Of a stretch of DNA of 64,000 nucleotides, positions 1-10,666 are shown in pieces (positions within the stretch are counted from its first letter, which is position 1; every line of letters starts with the position of its first letter). The notes under the pieces were generated by a model that was not told the origin of the DNA, did not search any database, and saw nothing but the letters and a program-made list of their open reading frames with translations. Both the position numbers and the translations under genes were made by a program. The stretch comes from Myroides albus (GTDB lineage: Bacteria > Bacteroidota > Bacteroidia > Flavobacteriales > Flavobacteriaceae): positions 124,001 through 188,000 of the forward strand of contig NZ_WMJX01000001.1 in NCBI RefSeq assembly GCF_009711045.1, in the 5' to 3' direction.

Positions 1-626
1 TTTAACACTTCGTATAAAAAAGTTGCTTTGTGCAAACCGTCATTCGAAATGCGCTCATTGCGTGAACTCATTGCTAAACCATCTTCACCGCGGAAAATTG
101 GCACACCTACAATTGTTACGGGGATGTGTTTTTTTTCTACCAATTTCTTGATGATTAACAATTGTTGAAAATCTTTTTCTCCAAAGTATGCTTTTGTGGG
201 AAGTACTAATTCAAAAAGTTTGCTTACAATAGTACCTACCCCATCAAAGTGTCCTGGGCGTGAAGCTCCTTCCATTTCATTTTCTAATCCGTCAAAATCA
301 AATGATTGAGCTACTGCATTGTCACCGTAGATTTCTTCCACTGAAGGCGCAAATACAACAATTTGTTCAGAAAGAGAGGATATTGTCTCAATATCTCTTT
401 CTAATGTACGCGGGTATTTTGCTAAATCGTCTGCATTGTTGAATTGCGTTGGATTGACAAAAATACTCACTACCGTACAATCATTTTCATTTAATGATTG
501 TGCCATTAATGACAGGTGACCATTGTGAATAGCCCCCATCGTAGGTACCAAACCTATAGCCTTATTTGCATCACGTAATGGTTTTAAATACGCTTGTAAA
601 TCGGCTTTTGTACTAAAAAGAAACAT
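1..626 (-). CDS. panC: Pantoate--beta-alanine ligase, C-terminal end missing
   Basis: Joins pantoate and beta-alanine with ATP to make pantothenate, in the cytoplasm. Read on the minus strand from the ATG at 626, the protein begins MFLFSTKADL. It carries the nucleotide-binding motif PTMGAIHNGH (residues 28-37), FGEKDFQQ near residue 155, and AMSSRNER further on, all typical of PanC. The 208 codons present run off the left edge; the family is about 280 residues, so roughly 70 are outside the window. It diverges from the glycogen synthase-like gene, with about 110 bases between the two starts. Confidence 0.95.
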   Translation of the reverse strand, partial: MFLFSTKADLQAYLKPLRDANKAIGLVPTMGAIHNGHLSLMAQSLNENDCTVVSIFVNPTQFNNADDLAKYPRTLERDIETISSLSEQIVVFAPSVEEIYGDNAVAQSFDFDGLENEMEGASRPGHFDGVGTIVSKLFELVLPTKAYFGEKDFQQLLIIKKLVEKKHIPVTIVGVPIFRGEDGLAMSSRNERISNDGLHKATFLYEVL

Positions 627-688
627 CCGCTTCGTGTTTAAAATAATGGCAAAATTAGTTATTTAAGAAATAACTCCATAAAATTTTG

Positions 689-696
689 TAAATTTG
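689..696 (+). promoter_or_regulatory. -7 promoter element for the 736-5090 gene group
   Basis: TAAATTTG matches the Bacteroidetes -7 consensus TAnnTTTG. Transcription would begin near 703, so an in-frame ATG at 694 lies inside the promoter. This favours the ATG at 736 as the start of the first gene. No clear -33 TTG was seen. Confidence 0.6.
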
Positions 697-735
697 CAAC
701 GTTTATTTATTTCACAAAAGAAATTAAAAATCAAG

Positions 736-1539
736 ATGAAAGATAAGAGGATATTATACGTATCATCTGAAGTGGTACCGTATTTAGCAGAAAATGAAGT
801 TTCATTAATGTCTTATGACGCTCCAAAGATGATCAACGATCAAGGTGGGCAAATAAGAATTTTTATGCCGAGATATGGTAGTATTAACGAAAGAAGACAT
901 CAATTACACGAAGTAATTAGACTATCGGGTATGAACTTGGTAGTGAATGATATGGATATGCCTTTGATTATTAAAGTTGCTTCAATTCCAAAGGAGCGTA
1001 TCCAAGTGTATTTCATTGATAATGATGAGTACTTTAAGCGCAAGTCTACGTTTACAGATGATGATGGAAAACTTTTTCCAGACAATGATGAAAGGGCAAT
1101 CTTCTTTACAAAAGGAGTTATAGAGACAGTTAAGAAATTAAATTGGGTACCTGATGTTATTCACGTTCAAGGGTGGATGGCTTCTTTATTACCAGTTTAT
1201 TTAAAACACTACTACAAAGACGAAACAATCTTTGCAGATACAAAAATTGTTACATCTGTATTTGAAAAAGGGTTTGAAGGTGACTTGAGCAACAATATGA
1301 AAGCAAAAGTTGCGTTTGATGAGTTACCAGAGGAAGTGATTTCTGAATTTGGTGAATCTACTTACGATAATATTATGAAGAATGCGATTAACCATTCAGA
1401 TGGTGTAATCATCGCTTCAGAGAATGTAGATTCAAATTTAACAAAATATATAGAATCTATTGAAAAACCTTTTTTACCTTACGTCGGTAAAGATCAATTT
1501 GCAGAGGCTTATTCAGAGTTTTACAAGAAATTCTTTTAA
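736..1539 (+). CDS. Glycogen/starch synthase-like protein, N-terminal GT5 half only
   Basis: Begins MKDKRILYVSSEVVPY, the opening strand of GT5 glycogen synthases, and VIHVQGWMASLLPVYL near residue 140 matches the family's DVIHxHDW segment. At 267 residues it covers only the N-terminal Rossmann half; the C-terminal ADP-glucose-binding half is absent. The usual KTGGL substrate loop after the first strand is replaced by AENEVSL. Known: such short proteins occur in flavobacteria next to panC and DUF4270 genes. Inferred: it is probably not a working synthase and may bind a sugar nucleotide or act as a regulator. It is followed after 33 bases by the DUF4270 gene. Start chosen because the earlier in-frame ATG lies in the promoter. 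Confidence 0.85.
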   Translation: MKDKRILYVSSEVVPYLAENEVSLMSYDAPKMINDQGGQIRIFMPRYGSINERRHQLHEVIRLSGMNLVVNDMDMPLIIKVASIPKERIQVYFIDNDEYFKRKSTFTDDDGKLFPDNDERAIFFTKGVIETVKKLNWVPDVIHVQGWMASLLPVYLKHYYKDETIFADTKIVTSVFEKGFEGDLSNNMKAKVAFDELPEEVISEFGESTYDNIMKNAINHSDGVIIASENVDSNLTKYIESIEKPFLPYVGKDQFAEAYSEFYKKFF

Positions 1540-1572
1540 GATAAACTAATTAAAAAATTCTGTTATTAATAC

Positions 1573-3225
1573 ATGAATCAGAAAAATATCATCAAAGGGT
1601 TATTCCTTTCGTTAGGTTTAATTACACTACAGGCTTGTGACAGCGATTTTACAGAGACTGGCGCAGACATTATTGGAGGTGGAGAATACCAAGTAGAGTC
1701 ATATATCGTAGAAGATATTAAGGCATATAACCAACCTTATGGACCAACAGATGCTTCAAGATTACCTGAGGTTTCGATAGGTTCTTATGATGATGGTATT
1801 TTTGGAGTTAAATCTAAAAGTATTGCTCTAAACTTTGCTACTCCAAGTATCTTGAACGAGATTGACAATACAATCCAGGTGGATTCAGCTTATATCTATT
1901 TGCCTTATTACAATACGGAAGTAGAAAAAGTGGAGAACGATGTTACTTCTTATAAGTTGAAAAGTAGATACGGGAATGGAATATTTAAGTTGGAAGTTTT
2001 TCAACATGATTACCTAATGACTAATGATGATCCATTAGGAGGAGGTAGAAAATACTTTAGCAATCAAAGTAAACTTTTTGAAAATACGCCTAATGGCCTT
2101 TCAAGTGTTTTGAATGAGAACACAACGGTTCTTGTGGACAATAGAGGTATTGTGTTGTATAAGAAAGACAAGGATGGCAATGATCAGGTAGATGATAATG
2201 GAAAGAGAATAGTAAAAGAGGTATTACCTGCAGGAATGTGGATAAACTTGGATAAAGCACACTTTCAAAGCAAGTTAGCTGATATTGCAAGTGCTGATGA
2301 ATTTCAGAATAAATTTAGAGGATTATACCTAAAAGCTTCTTCTATGGGAAGTGGAGAGGGAACAATTCTACTTGTGAACCCAGCTCAAGGATATTTGAGA
2401 GTAGCTTATACGCAAGAGGAGAAAAAGAAGAATGAAGATGGTACTGAAACGACTAATAAAATTCGTCGTGAGGTAAAATTACCTTTGTTAACTTATGCAA
2501 ATCCAAGTGTTGCTAATTTAGCTGTTTCGAAAAATATTTTAGTGAATTTAGAAGAAAATGATACTAAGGTAGAAGATGTGTATGAAAGTGCACCAAATAA
2601 AGAATTAGGTGATGACAAGTTGTTTGTAACTGGAGGAGGAGAAGGTAGTATTGCTGTTATCGAGTTGTTCAAAGAAAACGATTTTGCTGAGTTAAAAGCT
2701 TTAAGAGAACAAAATGTCTTAATTAATGACGCTTTCTTAACGGTATATACTGATGAGGCATCTATGGCCGGTCAAATTAATCCAGAAAGATTGTATTTAT
2801 ACAATTTTGATAGCACTTCTAACATTCCTGATTTTATTGCAGATGCTGCTACATCAAAACCTATTTATGGTGGGGCCTTTGAAAAAGGAGGTGAGGATTC
2901 TAAAAAAGCTAAGAATTCTTATACATTTAGAATAAAAGACCACATTCAGAATTTAATTAAATCGAAAACATTAGTGAGTCCAAAATTGGCCATTAGTGCA
3001 TCAAATAGTTTTACTTCCACAATTGGTCAAATCAATTATAAAGATTTGTACACTGGTGGAGAGGATGGTGATTCGAAAGTAATAGAGAATACACCGAAGA
3101 ATATAACGCAAATGCCTTCTATTACAATTACAACTCCTATTGGAACTGTAATTAATGGTACAACAGGTGCTGCGGGAGTGAAAAAAATGAAATTAGAAAT
3201 TTTCTATACAAAAACTGTTAAATAA
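1573..3225 (+). CDS. DUF4270 family lipoprotein
   Basis: 550-residue exported protein. A hydrophobic N-terminus ends in the lipobox LQAC with the acylated Cys at residue 22, so it should be an envelope lipoprotein. The segment DSDFTETGADIIGGGEYQVE and the later beta-rich body are typical of DUF4270, a Bacteroidetes family of unknown function. It lies between the glycogen synthase-like gene (33 bases upstream) and glmS (20 bases downstream), probably in one transcript. The link with glmS suggests envelope or polysaccharide work, but that is only context. Confidence 0.85.
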   Translation: MNQKNIIKGLFLSLGLITLQACDSDFTETGADIIGGGEYQVESYIVEDIKAYNQPYGPTDASRLPEVSIGSYDDGIFGVKSKSIALNFATPSILNEIDNTIQVDSAYIYLPYYNTEVEKVENDVTSYKLKSRYGNGIFKLEVFQHDYLMTNDDPLGGGRKYFSNQSKLFENTPNGLSSVLNENTTVLVDNRGIVLYKKDKDGNDQVDDNGKRIVKEVLPAGMWINLDKAHFQSKLADIASADEFQNKFRGLYLKASSMGSGEGTILLVNPAQGYLRVAYTQEEKKKNEDGTETTNKIRREVKLPLLTYANPSVANLAVSKNILVNLEENDTKVEDVYESAPNKELGDDKLFVTGGGEGSIAVIELFKENDFAELKALREQNVLINDAFLTVYTDEASMAGQINPERLYLYNFDSTSNIPDFIADAATSKPIYGGAFEKGGEDSKKAKNSYTFRIKDHIQNLIKSKTLVSPKLAISASNSFTSTIGQINYKDLYTGGEDGDSKVIENTPKNITQMPSITITTPIGTVINGTTGAAGVKKMKLEIFYTKTVK

Positions 3226-3245
3226 CATTATAGCAATTACTAAGT

Positions 3246-5090
3246 ATGTGTGGAATCGTAGGTTATATTGGGCATAGAGATGCTTATCCAGTGATTATAA
3301 AAGGGTTGTCAAGATTAGAGTACAGAGGATATGACAGTGCAGGTCTTGCAATTTTTGATGGCGAACAAATCAATTTGTGTAAAACAAAAGGAAAGGTAGC
3401 GGACTTAGTAGAGAAGAGTGATGAAGCTATAAAAAAAGGTACAATAGGAATTGGACATACACGTTGGGCTACACACGGGGTTCCAAATGATGTTAATTCA
3501 CATCCTCATTTTTCGAACTCTGGTGAATTAGTAATTATTCACAATGGAATTATAGAGAATTACGATACTCTAAAACAAGAGTTGATTAAGAGAGGTTATG
3601 TTTTTCATTCAGATACAGATACTGAGGTATTAGTAAACCTGATAGAAGATGTACAAAAGACACAAGGTGTAAAATTAGGTAAGGCTGTTCAGATTGCATT
3701 GAACCAAGTTGTTGGAGCTTATGCAATTGCAGTTATGGATATTAAAAAGCCAGATGAAATAGTGGCGGCTCGTTTGGGAAGCCCATTGGCAATTGGTATT
3801 GGTGATAATGAGTATTTTATTACTTCTGATGCATCACCTTTTATTGAGTATACTAATAACGCCATCTATTTAGAAGATGAAGAAATGGCTGTTATTCGCT
3901 TGCACAAACCATTGCGTATCCGCAAGATTAAAGATGATTCTTTAGTGGATCATTATGCACAAGAGTTACAATTGAATTTAGAGCAAATTGAGAAAAATGG
4001 TTATGACCATTTTATGCTTAAGGAAATATACGAACAACCAGAGGTTATCAAGGATACATTCAGAGGACGTTTATTAGCGGATCAAGGGATTATCAGAATG
4101 GCTGGTATCGAGGACAATATTGATAAGTTCTTGAATGCAAAGCGAATCATTATTGCCGCTTGTGGTACTTCATGGCATGCTGCTTTAGTAGCAGAGTATG
4201 TTATTGAGGAGTTTGCAAGGATTCCGGTAGAGGTTGAATACGCTTCAGAATTTAGATATAGAAATCCAATTATCGATAGTGGTGATGTTATTATCGCTAT
4301 ATCTCAATCAGGAGAAACAGCAGATACGTTGGCAGCTATTAAATTGGCTAAGTCTAAAGGAGCATTTGTATTTGGTGTTTGTAATGTGGTTGGGTCATCT
4401 ATTTCGAGAGAGACACACGCAGGAGCATACACGCATGCAGGACCAGAGATTGGTGTTGCATCTACAAAAGCATTTACAACACAGATTACAGTGTTGACTT
4501 TAATAGCATTGAGATTGGCTAAGGCAAAAGGAACTTTAGCAAATTCTGAATATTTAAAATACCTACACGAATTAGAGTTAATTCCAGAACGTGTAGAAGA
4601 AGCATTGACAAAGAACGAGGAGATATTAAAGATTTCTGAAGTCTATAAAGATGCTACAAACTGTTTGTATTTAGGTAGAGGGTATAATTACCCAGTTGCC
4701 TTAGAAGGAGCCCTTAAATTAAAGGAAATCTCTTACATACATGCAGAAGGATATCCAGCTGCAGAGATGAAGCATGGGCCTATTGCTTTAATTGATGAAC
4801 ACATGCCTGTTATCGTGATTGCTCCAGAGCAAGAGCACTATGACAAGGTAGTTAGTAATATTCAAGAAATTAAAGCGAGAAATGGTAAAATAATCGCAAT
4901 TGTTACTAAAGGTGATAAGCAAGTTCGTGAATTAGCGGACCACGTTATCGAAGTTCCTGGAATATCAGAATCTTTAACGCCGATTATCACGACAATTCCA
5001 TTACAATTGTTATCATATCACATTGCAGTTTTAAGGAACTGTAACGTTGACCAGCCTCGTAATTTAGCGAAGTCGGTGACGGTAGAGTAA
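3246..5090 (+). CDS. glmS: Glutamine--fructose-6-phosphate aminotransferase (isomerizing)
   Basis: Makes glucosamine-6-phosphate from fructose-6-phosphate and glutamine, the first step to UDP-GlcNAc for peptidoglycan and lipopolysaccharide. Starts MCGIVGYIG with the catalytic Cys at residue 2 once Met is removed. The N-terminal Ntn glutaminase domain covers about residues 1-220, followed by two SIS sugar-isomerase domains (CGTSWHAALVAEY and ISQSGETADT near residues 300-360). It ends DQPRNLAKSVTVE, the hallmark GlmS tail. 614 residues, full length. A hairpin terminator follows at once. No leader ribozyme was seen; the 20-base gap to DUF4270 leaves no room for one. Confidence 0.98.
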   Translation: MCGIVGYIGHRDAYPVIIKGLSRLEYRGYDSAGLAIFDGEQINLCKTKGKVADLVEKSDEAIKKGTIGIGHTRWATHGVPNDVNSHPHFSNSGELVIIHNGIIENYDTLKQELIKRGYVFHSDTDTEVLVNLIEDVQKTQGVKLGKAVQIALNQVVGAYAIAVMDIKKPDEIVAARLGSPLAIGIGDNEYFITSDASPFIEYTNNAIYLEDEEMAVIRLHKPLRIRKIKDDSLVDHYAQELQLNLEQIEKNGYDHFMLKEIYEQPEVIKDTFRGRLLADQGIIRMAGIEDNIDKFLNAKRIIIAACGTSWHAALVAEYVIEEFARIPVEVEYASEFRYRNPIIDSGDVIIAISQSGETADTLAAIKLAKSKGAFVFGVCNVVGSSISRETHAGAYTHAGPEIGVASTKAFTTQITVLTLIALRLAKAKGTLANSEYLKYLHELELIPERVEEALTKNEEILKISEVYKDATNCLYLGRGYNYPVALEGALKLKEISYIHAEGYPAAEMKHGPIALIDEHMPVIVIAPEQEHYDKVVSNIQEIKARNGKIIAIVTKGDKQVRELADHVIEVPGISESLTPIITTIPLQLLSYHIAVLRNCNVDQPRNLAKSVTVE

Positions 5091-5093
5091 TAG

Positions 5094-5130
5094 AAAAAAT
5101 GCGTTCCTATTGTAGGTTCGCATTTTTTAT
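5094..5130 (+). terminator. Rho-independent terminator after glmS
   Basis: Arms AAAAAATGCG (5094-5103) and CGCATTTTTT (5119-5128) pair perfectly, with an inner CCTA/TAGG pair, and the descending arm carries the T run. Confidence 0.85.
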
Positions 5131-5173
5131 TTAAAATAAAAATTCAATCATTTTAATTTTCAGAGAAAAAAAC

Positions 5174-5182
5174 TATCTTTGC
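5174..5182 (+). promoter_or_regulatory. -7 promoter element for atpD-atpC
   Basis: TATCTTTGC fits TAnnTTTG. It lies after the glmS terminator and about 60 bases before the atpD start, so atpD-atpC have their own promoter and a roughly 55-base leader. No obvious -33 TTG. Confidence 0.65.
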
Positions 5183-5239
5183 ACTCTGAAAAACAAGAAT
5201 TTTTCAATAAACGTAAATAGCTGTTAAATAAATACATAA

Positions 5240-6757
<1,518 letters not shown>

Positions 6758-6777
6758 TCACTTAAAAACAAATCATT

Positions 6778-7059
6778 ATGAAATTAGAAATAGTATCACC
6801 TGAAGCTACCTTATTCTCTGGAGAAGTTACTTCTGTATCAGTACCAGGAGTTAAAGGTGAGTTTCAAATGCTAAATAACCACGCGCCAATTGTGTCAATC
6901 TTGACTAAGGGTGATGTGAAGTTTACAGGAACTAACATTTCTATTGAAGATGCATTTATTTCTAAATTCCAAAAAGTAAGTAATGATACGTATCACTTAC
7001 CTATTAATCTTGGAACTATTGAACTAAGTGACAACAAGATTATAATCTTAGCTAACTAA
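6778..7059 (+). CDS. atpC: F1 ATP synthase subunit epsilon, short form
   Basis: Central-stalk subunit of F1. Starts MKLEIVSPEATLFSGEV and has GVKGEFQMLNNHAPIVSIL, matching the N-terminal beta-sandwich of epsilon. At 93 residues it lacks the C-terminal two-helix domain that inhibits ATP hydrolysis in E. coli-type enzymes (about 135 residues). This short form is usual in Bacteroidetes, so it is probably not a truncation. It sits 20 bases after atpD, and a strong terminator follows. Confidence 0.95.
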   Translation: MKLEIVSPEATLFSGEVTSVSVPGVKGEFQMLNNHAPIVSILTKGDVKFTGTNISIEDAFISKFQKVSNDTYHLPINLGTIELSDNKIIILAN

Positions 7060-7080
7060 TTGTTAGTTTTCAAAATAAAT

Positions 7081-7115
7081 AAAAGACCTACTCATTGAGT
7101 AGGTCTTTTTTGTTT
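7081..7115 (+). terminator. Rho-independent terminator after atpC
   Basis: Arms AAAAGACCTACTC (7081-7093) and GAGTAGGTCTTTT (7097-7109) pair perfectly around a 3-base loop, followed by more T. Confidence 0.9.
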
Positions 7116-7481
7116 ATAGTAGGTTTGCTTTTATTCTAAGACATAAGTTTTTTAATAGATAATGGCCAGTTAACTATTGCCAAATTGTTTAGACGTGTCC
7201 TTTGTCATTCCCTGTTTACACCTGCACATACGATTAATCATAGTAGGTGTTTGGCTTATTTTAGGTTTCAGTTTATCCACTTCGTTAGAGGTTGTTCCCT
7301 TGCTTGTTTAGTGTGATTTTCTTTTTATTATGCATTAAAGTAGTTTTTCTTAAAATATCGTGCGAGGCTATAATTGTATTGTTGCTAGGTTTTGAGTCTT
7401 ATAAATTGGTGGTAAATTAGTTCAAGTTTGAGTATTAATATTGTAAATTTGAATGACTAGATATTAATTTTTTATAGAATA
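7116..7481. other. Intergenic stretch between atpC and radA
   Basis: About 365 bases without a supported gene. It holds a short inverted repeat ACACCT/AGGTGT (7218-7223 and 7245-7250) and, near its right end, a promoter element for radA. No RNA gene or convincing gene remnant was recognised. Confidence 0.5.
7444..7451 (+). promoter_or_regulatory. -7 promoter element for radA
   Basis: TAAATTTG, a full match to TAnnTTTG, 30 bases before the radA ATG. No -33 TTG at good spacing was found; a TTTG at 7427-7430 is too close. Confidence 0.5.
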
Positions 7482-8852
7482 ATGGCAAAAGTAAAGACGG
7501 CTTTTTTCTGTCAGAGTTGTGGTACACAATACGCTAAATGGCAAGGACAATGCAATGCTTGTAAAGAGTGGAATACGTTAGTAGAAGAGGTAATCCAAAA
7601 AGAAGAAAAGACAGCGTGGAAAGCAGTAAGTAGTTCTCCTAATACCATGAAGAAGGTAGCAAAGCCTCTAAAGGTACGAGAGATTGACAGTACAGAGGAG
7701 ATTCGTATGAATACGATGGATGGGGAGCTTAATCGTGTTTTAGGAGGTGGACTGGTACCTGGTTCTATGGTACTTTTAGGTGGTGAGCCTGGGATAGGAA
7801 AAAGTACATTATTATTACAGATATCTTTGCGTTTACCTTTTAAAACTCTTTATGTATCAGGAGAGGAGAGTCAGAAACAGATAAAGATGAGAGCAGAGCG
7901 TATTAATCCTGCTAATGACAACTGTTATATCCTCACAGAAACGAATACACAGAACATCTTTCGTCAAATAGAGGAGATACAGCCTGATGTATTAATCATT
8001 GACTCTATTCAAACTTTGCATACAGAATATATTGAATCTTCTGCTGGGACAGTGTCTCAGATCAAAGAGTGTACAGCAGAGCTAACCAAATTTGCTAAAG
8101 AAACTGGAACTCCAGTGTTGATCATTGGACATATAACAAAGGATGGAAGTATAGCAGGGCCTAAAATGCTTGAGCATATGGTAGATACCGTATTGCAGTT
8201 TGAAGGGGATAGAAATCACGTGTATCGAATACTAAGAGCACATAAAAATCGTTTTGGTTCTACAGCAGAACTTGGTATTTATGAGATGCAAGGAAGTGGT
8301 CTTAGAGAGGTGTCTAACCCGTCTGAAATACTAATATCGCATAAGGAAGAAGAATTATCAGGTACAGCTATTGCGGCAACATTAGAGGGAATGAGACCTT
8401 TGATGGTAGAGGTGCAGGCTTTAGTGAGTACAGCTGTATATGGTACTCCACAGCGTAGTGCTACGGGATATAATCTGAAACGACTGAATATGATCCTTGC
8501 CGTATTAGAGAAAAGAGCTGGATTTAGATTAGGGCAGAAAGACGTATTCTTAAATATCACAGGTGGAATTACAGTAGATGATCCAGCTATTGACTTAGGA
8601 GTAGTAGCGGCAATATTATCATCTGATCAAGATGTATCGATAGGTAAAGATTTTACATTTGCAGGGGAAGTGGGGTTATCTGGTGAGATAAGACCTGTAA
8701 ATAGAGTAGATCAACGCATACAAGAAGCAGAGAAGCTTGGTTTCTCTACTATTTTTGTTTCAAAATATAATAAGATTAGTCATACAGGAAGAGGAATTAA
8801 GGTTGTTCTAGTGACTAAGATTGAAGATGTAGTCGAATACCTCTTCGGATAA
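7482..8852 (+). CDS. radA: DNA repair protein RadA (Sms)
   Basis: RecA-like ATPase that processes branched recombination intermediates. Order of parts: C4 zinc finger (Cys10, 13, 24, 27), Walker A GGEPGIGKST at 100-109, the RadA signature KNRFGS near residue 255, and a C-terminal Lon-like domain (GGITVDDPAIDLGVVAAILSS region). 456 residues, normal length. The start ATG lies after its own promoter element. The MuiA-like gene follows after 16 bases and may be co-transcribed, though the functions look unrelated. Confidence 0.97.
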   Translation: MAKVKTAFFCQSCGTQYAKWQGQCNACKEWNTLVEEVIQKEEKTAWKAVSSSPNTMKKVAKPLKVREIDSTEEIRMNTMDGELNRVLGGGLVPGSMVLLGGEPGIGKSTLLLQISLRLPFKTLYVSGEESQKQIKMRAERINPANDNCYILTETNTQNIFRQIEEIQPDVLIIDSIQTLHTEYIESSAGTVSQIKECTAELTKFAKETGTPVLIIGHITKDGSIAGPKMLEHMVDTVLQFEGDRNHVYRILRAHKNRFGSTAELGIYEMQGSGLREVSNPSEILISHKEEELSGTAIAATLEGMRPLMVEVQALVSTAVYGTPQRSATGYNLKRLNMILAVLEKRAGFRLGQKDVFLNITGGITVDDPAIDLGVVAAILSSDQDVSIGKDFTFAGEVGLSGEIRPVNRVDQRIQEAEKLGFSTIFVSKYNKISHTGRGIKVVLVTKIEDVVEYLFG

Positions 8853-8868
8853 CTTAAAATTGAATACT

Positions 8869-10512
8869 ATGAAAAAGAACTTAACGATTGTTGCATTAGC
8901 TTTGACTACGGTTATGACATGGGCACAGAAGCCTGTATTTACTCCTGCTAAGCTAGAGAGTGCTCGAGTGTACTTTAACAGTGCAGAATTAACGCATAAG
9001 GCTAAAGTGAAGCTGCCTAAGGGAACTTCAGAAGTGGTGATCACTAATGTAGCTGATTATCTAAACGAGTCTACTATACAGATCGGATCTATATCTGAGG
9101 TTACAGTAATGGCTATACAGTATAGTAATCGCTATGTAGAAGAATATGATAGTGCAGTAGACTCTCCATTGTTGAAGCCTGTAAGGGATAGTATTAAATT
9201 AGTTCAAACTGAATTAAAGAAAGTGAATAATGCTATTGATGTAGAAAGTAGAACAATTGATTTATTAGACTCTAATCAGAAAGTAGGTGGAGAACAAGGA
9301 ACAACTACTGCAGAAGTGATGAAGATGGTAGACTATTATAAAACAAAGAGACTACAGCTGAGTACAGAGTTAGATAAGTTAAACGAGAAGAAGGAAGACC
9401 TTAATACTCGACTAACCAATTTACAAGATAAGCTTGCTTTTAACGAAGGCAAAAGTGAGAAATCTAGCAAGGGTAAACTGATTATACAAGTAATGAATGA
9501 CAGAGAGGGTGAAGTGCCTTTTCAGATTAAGTATTTAACGAATGCTGCGTCATGGAAGCCTTTTTATGACCTAAGAGTAGAGAAGATTAACTCTCCTGTG
9601 AAGGTCGTGTATAAAGCGGATGTAAAGCAGAGTTCTGGTATTGATTGGAGAGGTGTGAATCTTAGTTTGACAAGTGGTGTAGCGAATCAGAGTAATGTTA
9701 TCCCTACTTGGAGAACGTGGTTCCTTGATTATAATACTTATGTAACGACTTCTGCATATAATAGAAATGCAAATAAAAAATTAAATGTAATGGCAGATAT
9801 GTCTGCTAAAATGAGTTATGAAACAGAGTCATCTTCTATGCTAAAGGATGCTGTTGTATATGAAGAGAGTACAATGAGTACTTTTACCCAAGTCAATGAA
9901 TCACAGTTAAACGTATCATTTGATATAAATATTCCATACACGGTGATGTCTAATAATAAGTCACATAGTGTTACACTTAACGACTTTTCTATTCCTGCGG
10001 AGTATAAATATTATGTAGCTCCTAAGCTTGACCTAAATGCTTATTTAGTAGCAACGATTAAGGATTATGGTAATTATAACTTATTAACAGGGGAGGCAAA
10101 CGTAATCTTTGATGGTGTATATGTTGGTAAGACAACCTTGAACCCTGCAAACACAGAAGAGGAAATGAAACTAAACATGGGTAAAGACCCTAAAGTAGCA
10201 GTTACTCGTATCTTATTAAAAGATAAATCAGGTACTAAGATGTTATCTTCTAAAAAGTCTCAAAACTTCGTATACGATATTACTGTCCGCAACAACAAAG
10301 CTGAGCAGATCAATATACAAGTAGAAGATCAATATCCTATCAGTTCTAATAAAGACATAGAAGTAGAATTAACAGAGACTTCATCAGGAAAGCTTAATGA
10401 AGAGAAAGGGCTTGTGAAGTGGGATCTTAGATTGAAAGGAAATGAAAGTAAGTCTGTTCGCTTTGGTTATCAAGTGCGATCAGATAAGAATCAAATATTA
10501 GACCTGAAATAG
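8869..10512 (+). CDS. MuiA-like exported protein (DUF4140/DUF4139)
   Basis: 547 residues. A signal peptide ends near TWAQ (residues 17-20). Then comes a DUF4140 beta domain (AKLESARVYFNSAELTHKAKV), a coiled coil at about 95-190, and a C-terminal DUF4139 beta domain with TNAASWKPFYDLRVE and SSGIDWRGVNLSLTSG. This layout matches the 'mucoidy inhibitor MuiA' family; its biochemical role is not settled. The ATG at 8869 was chosen over an in-frame TTG at 8860, because it puts MKKN directly before the signal peptide. A strong terminator follows. Confidence 0.85.
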   Translation: MKKNLTIVALALTTVMTWAQKPVFTPAKLESARVYFNSAELTHKAKVKLPKGTSEVVITNVADYLNESTIQIGSISEVTVMAIQYSNRYVEEYDSAVDSPLLKPVRDSIKLVQTELKKVNNAIDVESRTIDLLDSNQKVGGEQGTTTAEVMKMVDYYKTKRLQLSTELDKLNEKKEDLNTRLTNLQDKLAFNEGKSEKSSKGKLIIQVMNDREGEVPFQIKYLTNAASWKPFYDLRVEKINSPVKVVYKADVKQSSGIDWRGVNLSLTSGVANQSNVIPTWRTWFLDYNTYVTTSAYNRNANKKLNVMADMSAKMSYETESSSMLKDAVVYEESTMSTFTQVNESQLNVSFDINIPYTVMSNNKSHSVTLNDFSIPAEYKYYVAPKLDLNAYLVATIKDYGNYNLLTGEANVIFDGVYVGKTTLNPANTEEEMKLNMGKDPKVAVTRILLKDKSGTKMLSSKKSQNFVYDITVRNNKAEQINIQVEDQYPISSNKDIEVELTETSSGKLNEEKGLVKWDLRLKGNESKSVRFGYQVRSDKNQILDLK

Positions 10513-10533
10513 GTTTATAGGATAGTAAGTACT

Positions 10534-10576
10534 TTATAGAAAAAGCGAAACAAACTCTGTTTCGCTTTTTCTATAA
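10534..10576 (+). terminator. Hairpin terminator after the MuiA-like gene
   Basis: A long perfect stem: TATAGAAAAAGCGAAACA pairs with TGTTTCGCTTTTTCTATA around a 5-base loop. The T run lies in the descending arm. Confidence 0.8.
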
Positions 10577-10636
10577 AAAGACAGTCCTTTTTACTCATTC
10601 TGTCAATGGAGTAGTTAGAGCAATCATTTTTTAATC

Positions 10637-10644
10637 TACATTTG
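10637..10644 (+). promoter_or_regulatory. -7 promoter element for the M48 peptidase gene
   Basis: TACATTTG fits TAnnTTTG, with a weak TTAG at 10613-10616 as a possible -33 element (20-base spacer). Transcription near 10651 would make an ATG at 10655 almost leaderless, which favours the ATG at 10667. Confidence 0.55.
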
Positions 10645-10666
10645 TATATGTAAAATGTTAACAAGT

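Noticed and set aside
694-735. In-frame ATG upstream of the glycogen synthase-like gene
   Set aside because: It lies inside the -7 promoter element (689-696); the family start is MKDKRILYVSSE at 736.
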